From the NCBI RefSeq assembly GCF_963576675.1, contig NC_088912.1:56444395-56508394 (forward strand): a stretch of DNA of 64,000 bases, read 5' to 3'. The translations under genes were made by a program, and so were the position numbers. The first letter of the stretch is position 1. Every line of letters starts with the position of its first letter. Shown one piece after another: positions 34,593 to 46,015 of this stretch. Origin of the DNA: Euphorbia lathyris (taxonomy: Eukaryota > Streptophyta > Magnoliopsida > Malpighiales > Euphorbiaceae). The notes under the pieces were generated by a model. The model was not told the DNA's origin. It saw only the letters and a program-made list of their open reading frames with translations, and did no database searches.

Positions 34593-37500
34593 CTATTTCT
34601 TGACATTGGCTTGAACTTGATTTGACTTGGTTTTGGTTTGGCTTGGCTTGTTTGTTCGTTGTTGCTGAGTATGGCTGCTTGGGACAACAGAAGTTGAGCC
34701 AGGAGGCTTCTGCTGAGTTCCGGAAGCTGGCTGTTTATCCTTAGCTTTCTCCCCTGTTTTCTGCTGAGTTCTAGCAGTTTGGTTAGCTTGATTTTTCTCC
34801 CCCGTTTTGCCAGCATCATTCGATTGAAGGGGAGGAGCAAGGAACTGCCCTTGTTGAACAGCACGAGTCAGTATGGATGAATAGTGTTGCATGTGACCCG
34901 TACTTTCTCTAAGACCTTTAAAGACTTGCATGCCATCGGCCATGCTCGAAGCAGGGATTTTAATGTTCGCGCTGAGCATATTGAGTAAATACTCAAGAGA
35001 TTTCCCAATCCAAGTAATAGAGTCTGTCATCCGTGCATAGGATTGATGGTACATCCTAAGCATCGCAGTATCATACGAATGACGTTGAGCATTTATGTGC
35101 CGGACATGCGCAAGTGTTGACCTGGTGCAGTGCAAAATGTCATTGGTCTTGACCTGGCCAGTGTCCATCTCTTCTTTACTCAAGTTGAGTAGGCGTATAG
35201 CCTCACCGATTTGTTCTATGGAGCATTGAGAAGAGGAGGAGATAAGTTCACGAGCCCCGGTTAGCTTGGCGGACAGCTGGGAGAAATGCTGAGTGACCTT
35301 AGCAGAAGTTGCAGATGATGAGTTTGCAGCAGATAGGGCATTGATTTTCCCTTCGATTGAGTTCATATGATTAACCATCATCAGCTGAAGGTCGGCCAGC
35401 TTGACTATGAATTCTTGCTTGGGCTGCTGAGAGACTAGAGAAGTCATAACACTCATTAGCTCCTTGAGACCTTTGAGTTCGGTCAGAAGTTGAGTGACAG
35501 AGGAGAATTGAGTTGGCTCAGCAGGAATGGAGCATTGAGAAGAAGAGGAGATAAGTTCACGAGCCCCGGTTAGCTCGGCGAACAGCTGGGAGAAATGCTG
35601 AGTGACCTCAGTAGAAGTTGCAGATGATGAGTTTGCAGCAGATAGGGCGTTGATTTTCCCCTCGATTGAGTTCATATGATTAACCATCATCAACTGAAGG
35701 TCGGCTAGCTTGACTATGAATTCTTGCTTGGGCTGCTGAGAGACTAGAGAAGTCATAACACTCATTAGCTCATTGAGACCTTTGAGTTCGGTCAGAAGTT
35801 GAGTGACGGAGGAGAATTGAGTTGGCTCAGCAGGAATGGACCCAGCAGCATTGGCTTGAGACTAATGTATCTCTTGAAGTAGAGTTTGAGCAGATTGGAT
35901 GATTCTTCTTCCTAACTCAGAAGCATCCAAATAAGTGTAGGAATCATCAGTGTTGTGCTCAGTGGCCGTTTTCTGGTTAGCAGCAGGAATTGGAGAGGTT
36001 TGATGTTGCCCAGAAGTAGAAGTGCCAGCCTGATCAGCAGCTGCACTTTTATTGAGGCCAGCATGAGTGGCCTGGTTTTCTAACTGCTCAGTAGAAGAAG
36101 GAAGTGGTTGCTCAGCAGTGTTATTTACCTGCTCAGGGTCAGTCTGGAGTTAAGTAGAACTTTGAGGTGGAGGCAACTCAGCACTGTCTTTAGCAGGTGG
36201 AGTTTCCTTTGCTAACGCTTTATGTTGAGCAGCAGGAACATCGAGCACTTGCTCAGTGGAAGGTTGAGCAGAGGTGTCGGCAGAAGTTGGACCCTTAGTG
36301 GCTTGTTCCTAAGCTTGAGAAACAGAGGCTTATTTTCCTTGACTTGATCTGGAGTGGGCTCGGTGATGGTGGTGAAGAATTAGAACTGGAGCCCAGTTAA
36401 GTCCGTGATAGGGTCCCTCAAGGGAGATTCATCCAACAGGTCAATAATGTTGGGTTTCTGAGCTTTACGTTTGAAACGCTTGTCCGCACTGCCTTTTTGA
36501 GTTTTGGTTGGAGGAGACGGGTCAGCGGCAGGAGAGTTTGGTGACTCAGAAGAGAAATTAAGTCCTAGGTCAGCGTAGAGGTTCTCTTCAACCTTGTCAT
36601 TTACTTGAGACTTAACTCCTTGCTCATCAGTCTCCTCAGCAGCAGCTGTTTTACTCGGCTCAGTAGAGTGTACCTTGTCAGCTCGAGCCAGTTCCTCAGT
36701 ACAACCTTGTTCTTCCTCCTGATCACAAGGTGTCTTTTTTCCAGGTCGATCTCCTGAGCTCGCAAGAAGTGAGATTCTTTGGGAATGACGAAGTCAATGG
36801 GGTTGGCTTCCAACGGTGTCATCCCAGAGGTCTTCTTCCTCTTTAGGGGTTGCTCAAGAGTCTCCTCACTTTCCTCAGAGTCAGCTCTCTTCTGTTTCTT
36901 CTCAGCTGACTCTGGCTTTTCTTGCGCTGGCTCAGCAGGAGCAGCTTTCTTTCCACCAACTACCACCTTGATTTTCTTGGCAGTCTTATTAATATCCCTG
37001 GCCAGTGGGGTTGAGGATTGGTCAGCTTTTCTTTTTCTTTCCTGCCTAGTTCACTCAGCAGGTGTTGTGTCAATCACAACTTTCTTTCCTTTCTTTGACA
37101 ACTCAGCAGTTGTCTCTTCAACCACATCTTCCTCAGCAGGAGCTTCTTCGACCAAGGGTCCCTTAACCTTTTTAGGTTTGATGGGAAGGCTGTGAGCTAA
37201 GCCAAATAGAATCGCTGAGGTGATCTCGGTTCCCTCGATGTCAATTTCTCCTTTGAAGCTGACTTGATGATCCTGGAGAATTTTGGTGATGAGAGAACCC
37301 ATCCGAAGGATCCCGGTGCTACGTAGAAAAGCCCCAATAAGAAAGACGGGCATATTGAGCGGTTTGTAGTTCAGTATGTGCCAAATGAAGCACTCCTTAA
37401 AGTTGGAAGCTGAGGAGGAGGAGTTGACCTTAGGAAACAAGAAATTTGTCAGAATATAGTGGGCTTGTTTCTGAGGGTGACCCATACTGGTACTAGCGAT

Positions 37501-38112
37501 CTCTCCTTTATGGTTCTTGGGTTTACAGAACTCAACATCGTATTTAACCCGCTTATAATCATTCGTGCATCGCAACTCAGCACCTTCTGCTTTAAGCTTT
37601 AGCAGAATAGCAAGGTAAGAGGGGGTGATGGTGATTTCCTTATTCTTGACCCTGGTGACCAAATAGTCATCATCGTCCTCAGCGACCGTTAGATTTGCGT
37701 AGAACTCTTTCACCAGTTGCGGGTAAGTAGTTGCAGGTAGAGAAAAGAGGTTGGTCCACCCATTCTTAGTAATCCAATCACAGAAGGGTTTTTCTTCATT
37801 GATGAAGCTCCCGGAAAACCATCGGGAATGATACACGTTTAGGCCTTTTATGTTATTGAAGACTTGGTAAAACTTCCTTTCTTTAGGTTTCTTGTTCTTC
37901 TTCTTCTTCTTCGAAGGAGTCGTTTGGTCAGTGTGAGGGTTTTCACCGAGGATGCTGACCTCGGGCATAGCTTGGTCATGCTGACCATGTAACTGTTCTT
38001 GAGACTCTGAAGACGTCTCGTTATATTCCTGCTCAGCATGAGAGGCTGGGTTAATGTCTGAGCGGTTGTCGTCATAGTTTTCGCTGGAGTTGTTCTGGGA
38101 ATCGATCGACAT
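34593..38112 (-). pseudogene. Extra ORF (3' of pol) of element C, broken
   Basis: Minus-strand frames 38112-37051, 36966-36601 and 35765-34593 correspond in order to the extra ORF of elements A and B. The first holds the conserved N-terminal domain: SRWFSGSFINEEKPFCDWI, TTYPQLVKEFYANL, SFKGEIDIEGTEITSAI. The middle is Lys/Glu-rich. The last is Gln/Ser-rich with long predicted helices and ends in a basic tail. Stops and frameshifts occur near 37050, 36600 and 35860. The domain resembles what I know as a putative plant transposon protein domain, often annotated as envelope-like in SIRE elements. I see no signal peptide or membrane segment. Function unknown. Confidence 0.8.
35221..35838 (-). repeat. 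309-bp in-frame tandem duplication in element C extra ORF
   Basis: 35221-35529 and 35530-35838 are tandem copies with few differences. At 103 codons each, the duplication adds a full second copy of the segment from the LTELKGLKELMSV block to the SSSSQCS block of the helical C-terminal region. Confidence 0.92.
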
Positions 38113-38220
38113 GATGTTCTTGAGGATTTGAGAAATGCATAAGATTAGGGAATTGAGAGAGAGAGAGATCGAGTGCGATAAGTTTCAAGCGTAAAGAGAA
38201 GTTAGTGGGAATTCATCCAC

Positions 38221-38228
38221 TATTTATA
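38221..38228 (-). promoter_or_regulatory. TATA box before the extra ORF of element C
   Basis: On the minus strand CTATAAATAG lies about 110 bases before the extra ORF ATG at 38112. A CT-rich leader (CTCTCTCTCTC) lies between them. It matches the arrangement at 49640 and 59985, although the sequences have diverged. Confidence 0.6.
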
Positions 38229-38633
38229 GTCGGAGCGCGTTGATTTGATAGGTCAGAATGGCGGTTTGATTTTGAATCGTTCAACGGCTTTAAATTCTGA
38301 CATTTATGACACATTCGGCGCATGGGTTTCTAATCATTACGCTTACGTCATCCTAGGTGGCTACTTAAATACGTGTGCAAACATTAATTTTCGCAAGTTG
38401 TCTTACTCAGCATCTAGGATACTAAACGTTTGGAGTTCTGAGTGCTCAGTTTAGCGTAGAAAGGATTCATATCATGTGAAGTAACTCAGCATTTAGTAAT
38501 CACTCAATATATATAGCGACTCAGCATACAGTGATTTCATAGCATTTATTTTTACTCAGCATATGATAGTTACTCAACATGTAATGATCACTCGGCATAT
38601 TATAATCACTCAATATTCATTTAGCTCAGATAT
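38229..38633 (-). other. Spacer between pol and extra ORF of element C
   Basis: Noncoding; holds many ACTCAGCAT(A/G)T and ACTCAACAT words, the same type of repeat as 49130-49430 in element A. Confidence 0.6.
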
Positions 38634-41600
38634 TTATTGAAGAGGATTAGACATACCGATAGCTTCCCTTAGTATGCTGAACTGCTCATGAGCCAATGGC
38701 TTCGTGAAGATATCTGCAAGCTGTTCACCTGTTGGAACATAGGTCAGCTTGATCTCACCCTTGAGTACATGATCTCTGATGAAGTGATGCCTTATACTGA
38801 CATGCTTCATCCTGCTGTGTTGGATTGGATTTTTAGATAAGTCAATGGCACTTTTGTTGTCACATTTGACTTCAATTGTTTTTGTTTGAACTCCATAATC
38901 ATCCAGCTGTTGCTTGATCCATAAGACTTGTGCAACACAGCTTCCAACAGCAATGTACTCAGCTTTAGTTGTTGACAAGGCAACTAACGACTGTTTCTTA
39001 CTAAACTAAGACACTAGACAGCTTCCAAGGAATTGACATCCTCCTGAAGTGCTTTTCCTCTCAAGCTTATCTCGTCCATAGTTAGCGTCAGTGTATCCAA
39101 CGAGTGTGAAATCATTTGTGTTTGGATAACATAAACCTGCATTCACTGAGCTTTGCAAATATCTAAGGATTTTTTTACAGCTATGTAATGAGATTCCTTA
39201 GGGTCAGCTTGATATCTTGCGTAGTAACATACTGAGTACTGAATATCTGGCCTACTTGCCGTTAGATAGAGTAGAGAGCCGATCATACCTCGATACAATT
39301 TGCTATCTACTGACTTACCTTTTTCATTAGCACAGAGCACTGTGTCAGTACCCATTGGGGTAGATATTGGCTTACTGTTTTCCATATCAAATTTCTTCAA
39401 TATCTCCTTAGCATACTTAGTCTGACTAATGAAGATGCCATTCTTGCCTTGTTTGATTTGAAGTCCAAGGAAGAAGTTGAGTTCTCCCATCATTGACATT
39501 TCAAACTCAGTCTGCATCTGTTTGCTAAATTCCTTGCACATAGACTCATTAGTAGCACCAAAGATAATATCATCTACATATATTTGTGCCAACAGGGTAT
39601 CTTTACCCTTTTTCTTAATAAATAAGGTTGTGTCAACTTTTCCTCTGACATAGTTCCTGGTCAGCAGAAAGATGGTCAGCCTTTCGTACCAAGCACGTGG
39701 TGTTTGCTTCAGGCCGTACAGAGCCTTTTTGAGTTTATAAACGTGGTTTGGAAATTTTGGATCCTCAAACCCTGGAGGCTGACTAACATAAACCTCCTCA
39801 TTTATAACTCCATTAAGAAATGCACTTTTAACATCCATTTGGAACAATTTGAAGTTCATAAAACTAGCATATGCACACAAGATTCTTATTGCTTCTAATC
39901 TAGCTACGGGTGCAAAGGTCTCACCATAGTCAATACCTTCCTGCTGACTGTAACCTTGAGCTACAAGTCTGGCTTTATTCCTGACTATGTTTCCCTGTTC
40001 ATCTAGCTTATTGCGGAATACCCATTTTGTTCCTATGGTCTTTTGATTCTTTGGTTTAGGCACTAGATCCCATACTTCATTTCTCTTGAATTGATCAAGT
40101 TCCTCTTTCATTGCATTTATCCAGAATTCACCGTGCTCAGCTTCTGAAAAGTTTTTCGGTTCATAAACTGAGACGAACGCAACATTACTAAGATATCTTC
40201 TGAGTTGATTTCTAGTCATCAGGGTGTTCTCAACAGCATCAAGAATGGACTTCTCTGAGTGTCCTCTTGGAATCTTGATCTCTTTTGGCAGTGTTGAGTT
40301 TTCAAGAGTCGGTGTTTCAACAATCTCTGCAGGATTATATTGGTCAGCAAAGATAATTTCAGGTTCATCCTTACCTTTGGTCAGCCCTTGAGGTTGTGAC
40401 TCAGTGGCTCCAATTTGGTCACCGGAAGCTGAGCATGGGTCATCTTCGGTAGGCTGACTTACCTTCCCTGCAGGGTCAGTTTCATCAAACTCAATATGTA
40501 CAGACTTTTCTACGACCTGAGTTCGTTTATTAAACACCCTATATACTTTGCTGTTTGTTGAGTACCCTAAGAAGATAGCTTCATCAGCTTTAGAATCAAA
40601 CTTATCAAGGTTGTCTTTAGTATTTAAAATAAAGCACTTGCAACCAAAGGCACGAAAATATCCAATGTTGGGTTTTCGTCCTTTCCATAGTTCATATGGG
40701 GTTTTCTTAAGTATAGGTCTAACTAAGGCCCTATTGAGTATGTAGCAAGCTGTGTTGACAGCTTCACACCATAAATACTTTGGAAGCCTATTCTCACTCA
40801 GCATTGTCCTAGCTATTTCAACTAAAGTTTTGTTCTTCCTTTCAACTACCCCATTCTGTTGAGGAGTTCTAGGAGCAGAAAAATTGTGATCAATGCCACT
40901 GACTTCACAGAATTCATCAAACTGTTGGTTTTTGAATTCTCCGCCATTATCACTTCGGATGTGAGCTAATTTTAGGTCTTTGTCATTTTCAAGCTTTCTA
41001 ATCAGTGTTGAGAACATCTCAAAAGCTTCATCCTTGCTACTCAGCAGGATAACCCAAGTATACCGAGAAAAGTCATCTACAATGACCAAGGAAAATCTCT
41101 TACCACCCAAGCTCAGCGGTTGGACTGGTCCAAAAAGATCCAAGTGTAGTAACTCTAATGGGCGCTTGGTTGAGACTACATTTTTACTTTGAAAAGACTT
41201 TTTGGTTTGTTTACCTTGCTGACAAGCATTGCATAATTGATCCTTCTCAAATCTAAGTTTGGGTAATCCCTCAACTAATTGCTTTCTTGCTAATTTGGCT
41301 AGGAGGTCCATGCTTACATGACCAAGTCTCCTATGCCATAGCCAGGAATTATCTTCCTTTGACGCTAAGCATATATTTTTTGAAAACTTCTTTTCTAGGT
41401 TTAGCATGAAAACATTTTCTACACGAGGGGCAGTTAAAATCAATTCATTTGTTTTTCCCTCGACTATCCTACACTCAGTGGCATCAAATACAACCTTTCT
41501 ACCGCTGTCACACAGCTGAGCTACGCTCAATAGGTTATATGTAAGACCTCTGACTAGGGAGACTGACTCAATAGTAGGATTATCACCAACGGTACCTGAC

Positions 41601-41755
41601 CCTACTATCTTACCCTTTTTGTTGTCTCCAAAACTTACATTTCCTCCTCGTTTATGCACAAGTGTGATGAACTGAGTTTCATCACCAGTCATATGCCTCA
41701 AGCATGCGCTGTCAATGTACCATAGCTTTGACTTCTCCGCGCACCTCAGGCTCAC
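38634..41755 (-). pseudogene. pol: pol of element C (PR-INT-RT-RNase H), SIRE-like
   Basis: Minus-strand frame 41755-39143 encodes protease ([14 protein letters not shown]), integrase zinc domain ([11 protein letters not shown] ... CNACQQGK), integrase core ([24 protein letters not shown]) and RT ([21 protein letters not shown]). It shifts frame at the A run near 39175. RNase H follows, with a TGG-to-TAG stop near 39006 and a last frame 38978-38634 (TTKAEYIAVGS ... [20 protein letters not shown] ... [10 protein letters not shown]). It is readily alignable to the A and B pol genes but clearly diverged, so C is older or from another subfamily. The pol start is separated from gag by stops including a conserved TAG. 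Confidence 0.93.
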
Positions 41756-42734
41756 CTACAATGTAACTAGTTATCTTTAGGTACCCAATTCTTTTTGGGT
41801 TCTCGTTTGTTAGAGTCCGCATGTGATGCATCATATTTGATTTTGTGATGGCATACATTTATGGTGTGGCCATCTTTCCCACAAAAGTCACAATAAACTA
41901 CCCTTTGAGGGTATTTCCATTTTTGGTCAGCACGATTGTGCTGAGCATGCCAGCATACCTTTGTGGTATGTCCTTTCTTTCCGCAGAAGTCACATTGGAC
42001 ATTCCGCTGAGTATTCCACCTTTACTGACTGGTACCTGAGTACTCAGCTTTTGGATGGAACCTCTTCTTAGCCGATGTATTCAGCTGATTCTGTATTGAT
42101 GTGATATCCTTCCTCAGTTTCTTGGAATCTGATTGGACTTTAGAGACAAATCTATGCATGATTTTAAGATTTTCATCTTGCCTAGTGTTGTCCTGAAGGA
42201 GATGTCGAAGGTCACTAAGTTTGACCTCCTCAATCTCATCACATCGCCTGTTGAGTGCTCGTACTTTCTTATTACACTTTTTGATCAGTGTATAGAGATC
42301 ACTCAGGGCATTAATCATTTCATTTCTAAGCAAGGGTAGAGACATTACCTTAGTTGTATGTTCCTCATGATCAGATTCGTCAGAGAGTTCAGCTTGCTCA
42401 GAATGGCATAGGTCAGCAGATTCATCAGCCATGAAACATATATTTGCTGACTCGGTGGCATCAGCTTCAGATGAGGTTGACTCATCACTATCACTCCATG
42501 TGGCCACCATTGCCTTTCTGCTTCCCTTCTTGTCCTTCTTTAAGGTGGGACAACTTGATTTGATGTGCCAGCTTGATGGCACTCAAAACAGGTGACGGGC
42601 TTTGAGTTGTCCTTCTTATATCTGCTATCGCTAGACTCAGCTTTGTGTTTATCACTTCTTTTGAATGGCATTTTACTGTATTTATCGTTTTTCTTAAACA
42701 GCTTCTTCATTTTCCTGGTAAACATGGCCATCTC
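41756..42734 (-). pseudogene. gag: 3' part of gag of element C, cut by a later insertion
   Basis: Read from 42734 downward: AMFTRKMKKLFKKNDKYSK, then a zinc-knuckle region CFECHQAG with a frameshift. Next come acidic text (SDSDESTSSEADATES) and EVKLSDLRHLLQDN. A second cluster of knuckles at about 42000-41850 is spread over broken frames. It ends near 41780 with a TAG at the same place as in elements A and B. The sequence is cut at 42734 in the middle of the protein by LTR1. The N-terminal half of this gag should continue after the tandem insertion, to the right of this window. Confidence 0.9.
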
Positions 42735-44141
42735 TGTTGAAACACATTCCACAAGATTTTGATTTGACAAAATCATCCATGATTAAGAGGCAATTAAATT
42801 TAAATGCTTTGATTTAATTGTACTAATATGTTTGTTCAATATTGAGTGCAAAAATATATAAAGTAAAGACAGGACAAAAGTCAGCATAAGCAAAGCTGAG
42901 TGGAAAGCAACTCAGCATGACAAAATGGAAGCTGAGTGGAATAGGACTCAGAAGCAAAACGAAGCTGACTAAAATTGAAGACTTCCTCAAAAGCGTTTAC
43001 ACAGAACGGAGCTGACCAAGAATGAACTCAGCTTAGAAGTTGAACATCCGAAGATTACGAAGAAAGCTGAATGACAGTCAGGACAGCATGAAGGATCCGT
43101 TCACTAAAGGACAAAGTCTGCAAATCGTCTGCACCAATAATTGGAACCTCGAAGACACATAAAAGACTAATTCCAAGAGTCATGGGTCATTGGATTATTG
43201 GAAACAGACAACTGGAACAAACAGACAAGCCAGACGCAAGAAGACAAATCTGACGCCTGAAGAAAACAGAGAAAGGGAATGGCGGAGCAGTCTATAGCTG
43301 ACCAGAAATTGTTTCCCAAAAGAGCCGTTTTGGTGTTAACGGTAACAACAATTCAAGATCCAAATCTGCAATTTCCTTCTATAAAAGGACAATGAAGAAC
43401 CTTGGATCACCACCCGAGCATCGAGAGAAAAATACAAAGAGAGAAAATCTTGAAAGCACTCAAATACAAAAAGATCTTACACCAACTTTTCATTCTCTGT
43501 GTAAATGCTAGATTGATTGTTGTATAATCATCTAAAGTGTTCTTTAGCATAAAAAGAACAAGTTTGTGATCAATAGGAATATTGAGAGTGTTAAGCTGAG
43601 TGCTTGGTTGTAAGCACTCAGTGGTAGAGAAATCTAGGTGCTGGGTTGTAGCACTTAGTAGGAGTTGAGTAGACGAATAGAGGAAGGTACTCTTGCATAT
43701 TCAACTGCCTTGTAATTGGTTTGTGCTCTACCGTTAAAGAGCTCAGTATTGGATTCAAAAAGCCCGGAGGACTCTGGGGACTGGACGTAGGCAGAGAGGC
43801 CGAACCAGGATAAGTGATACTGAGTAATCTCTGAACTCTCTCTTATATTGTATGTGTTGTTTGCTATATTTACTCAGCATATAAATTGCCTAAGCTGACC
43901 TTGAGAAAATAAGTGGTGCTGAGTTAGAAGCTGACCTCCAAGAGCGTCAATTCTCAACTCACAAGAAAACAACTTTAGTCAACATCTGACTAAAGCTGTC
44001 TTCAAACATATCTCACCAAGCTGACCAAAAGTTGAGTTAATAAACTCTCAAAATTACTTCCGGTCAGCTTAATTAAAACGCGAAAAAGTTATATTAGTTT
44101 CTAACCCCCCCCCCCTTGGAACTAATTACCAGGGACCGACA
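42735..44141 (+). mobile_element. LTR1 of the tandem SIRE-like array (1,407 bp)
   Basis: Starts TGTTGAAACAC and ends GACCGACA, two bases before the primer site. It carries a TATA box at 43380 and a run of eleven C at 44105-44115. Only scattered differences from LTR2 and LTR3 are seen by eye, which suggests a recent origin. The five bases to its left (42730-42734, ATCTC) are the expected target duplication; the partner copy would be beyond the right edge of the window. Confidence 0.96.
43380..43388 (+). promoter_or_regulatory. TATA box of LTR1
   Basis: TATAAAAGG in the middle of the LTR, in the same context as 53727 in LTR2 and the minus-strand copy in the solo LTR. This is the likely start of genomic RNA synthesis. 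Confidence 0.75.
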
Positions 44142-44143
44142 AG

Positions 44144-44155
44144 TGGTATCAGAGC
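44144..44155 (+). other. Primer-binding site of element A
   Basis: TGGTATCAGAGC, the initiator Met tRNA primer site of plant Ty1/copia elements, two bases after the LTR1 end. Confidence 0.95.
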
Positions 44156-44203
44156 CTAAGCTCACTACTCAAAGATTTAACAATCTTGAGCTGATCCCTA
44201 AAA

Positions 44204-45997
44204 ATGGGTGAGAATAGCACTCGGTTCCTTCCAGGAAACCAAACAACACAGATACTCCCTGAGGGACTATCAATCACTAGACCTCCCCTATTCTTTGGGT
44301 CAAATTATACATTCTGGAAGAATAGGATGAAAAACTTTATTCAAGCCACAAATATGAGTGCATGGCTTGCAATTGTTCAAGGTCCACATGTGCCATACAA
44401 AACTGTTAACGATGAGAAAATCGTTAAAAGTGAGGCTGAGTGGACAGAGGATGACCTCAGAAAATTACAAAATAATGCTTCGGCTATAAACATGTTTCAC
44501 TGTGCGTTAGATGCTGCAGAATACAATAAGATTTCAGGTTGCGAGTCAGCACGGGAGATTTGGAAGAAGCTTGAAGTAACCTATGAAGGCACAAGCAAAG
44601 TTAAGGAGTCTAAAGTCAATCAACATATGAGACTCTACGAGCTGTTTGAGATGACTGAGAATGAAGACATCTCAGAAATGAACGTAAGGTTCACAAATAT
44701 TATAAACGAGCTAAAAAGGCTTGGAAAGAACTTCACTGAAGAGGAACAGGTGAAGAAAATTCTGAGAAGTCTGCCTAAGAGTTGGCAAGCAAAGAAAACA
44801 GCCGTAGAAGAAGCTCAAGACTTGACTACCTATAAATATGATGAGCTGATCGGATCCCTGCTGACCCATGAAATCTCTATGAAAAACTTTGAAGCCAAAG
44901 AGAAAGAAAAATCAGAAGATAAGAAACAAAAGTCACTTGTCATGAAAGCTGACTCGACTGAAGCTGAGTCAACTGATGATGAGGAAATAGCCATGTTCAC
45001 CAGAAAAATGAAGAAGCTGTTCAGAAGGAATGATAGAAACGGTAAAAGGTCATTTAGAAGAAATGACAAGTATAAAGCCGAGTCAAGTGACAAGTACAAG
45101 AAGGACAGCTCGAAGTCTATCACATGCTTTGAGTGTCATCAAACTGGGCACATCAAGTCAAGCTGTCCCAACCTCAAAAAGGAGAAGAAGGGAAGCAAAA
45201 AGGCTATGGTAGCCACATGGAGTGACAGTGATGTGTCAACATCCTTCGAAGCTGAGCAAAATGAAACAGCCAACATATGTTTCATGGCAGATGATGGAGC
45301 TGACCAATCCCAATTTGGGCAAGCTGACCTCTCTGAAGATTCCGAGCAGGAGGAAAACAACAATGAGGTAACATCCTTACTTTTGCTTAGAAATGAAATG
45401 GTAAATGCCCTGAGTGACTTATATACACTAACTAAGAAGTGTAACAAAAAGATTAAGGCACTCAGCAGGCGTTGTGATGAGATTGAAGAGGTCAAACTGA
45501 GTGACCTCCGATATCTTCTCCAGGACAACTCTAGCCTGAATACCAACATGCAAATCTTACATAAGTTTGTCACGGAGGTTCAATCTGAGTCAAGGAAACT
45601 TAGAAAGGATATCACAATGTTACAGAGTCAAGGGAAGAGCTCAAATAGAAATAAACCCCATGCTGAGTACGCAAATACTAGTCAGCGTAAGCAATTCACT
45701 CAATGTGAGTGTTGTGGAAAAAGGGGGCACACAAAGGATGTGTGTTGGCATAACAAGCGGATTGTCCAATGTGACTTCTGCGGAAGAAAAGGGCATACCA
45801 CAAATGTATGTTGGCATGCCCAACACAGTAATGCTGACCATACTCAGTTCAACCCACAAAGGGTACCTTTTTGTGATTTCTGTGGTAAGCCAGGCCACAC
45901 CATAAAAGTATGTCGTCACAAGTTAAAATATGATTTTGCACCTGTTTATACTAACAAGAAAGGACCCAAAAGGGATTGGGTACCTAAAAATGAATAG
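44204..45997 (+). CDS. gag: gag of element A, SIRE-like, four zinc knuckles
   Basis: A 597-residue nucleocapsid/capsid protein. The N-terminal half has the plant copia gag (UBN2-type) features: FWKNRMKNFIQATNMSAWLAI at about 37-57 and REIWKKLEVTYEGTSKV, then ILRSLPKSW. A Lys-rich region follows AMFTRKMKKLF. Zinc knuckles of the form CX2CX4HX4C start at about residues 308, 501, 523 and 557; the last three form a cluster with WH or RH after the final Cys. Helical text between them (EVKLSDLRYLLQDNSS) may be coiled coil. The start is the first ATG after the primer site. It ends with TAG at 45995-45997 in the same frame as pol, with no other stop between. Intact. Confidence 0.95.
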   Translation: MGENSTRFLPGNQTTQILPEGLSITRPPLFFGSNYTFWKNRMKNFIQATNMSAWLAIVQGPHVPYKTVNDEKIVKSEAEWTEDDLRKLQNNASAINMFHCALDAAEYNKISGCESAREIWKKLEVTYEGTSKVKESKVNQHMRLYELFEMTENEDISEMNVRFTNIINELKRLGKNFTEEEQVKKILRSLPKSWQAKKTAVEEAQDLTTYKYDELIGSLLTHEISMKNFEAKEKEKSEDKKQKSLVMKADSTEAESTDDEEIAMFTRKMKKLFRRNDRNGKRSFRRNDKYKAESSDKYKKDSSKSITCFECHQTGHIKSSCPNLKKEKKGSKKAMVATWSDSDVSTSFEAEQNETANICFMADDGADQSQFGQADLSEDSEQEENNNEVTSLLLLRNEMVNALSDLYTLTKKCNKKIKALSRRCDEIEEVKLSDLRYLLQDNSSLNTNMQILHKFVTEVQSESRKLRKDITMLQSQGKSSNRNKPHAEYANTSQRKQFTQCECCGKRGHTKDVCWHNKRIVQCDFCGRKGHTTNVCWHAQHSNADHTQFNPQRVPFCDFCGKPGHTIKVCRHKLKYDFAPVYTNKKGPKRDWVPKNE

Positions 45998-46015
45998 TTT
46001 AAACTGCAGGTCAGC

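Noticed and set aside
44830..45573. Minus-strand ORFs of 97 and 144 codons inside gag of A (and equivalents in B)
   Set aside because: They are exact shadows of the gag reading frame and have no independent motif.
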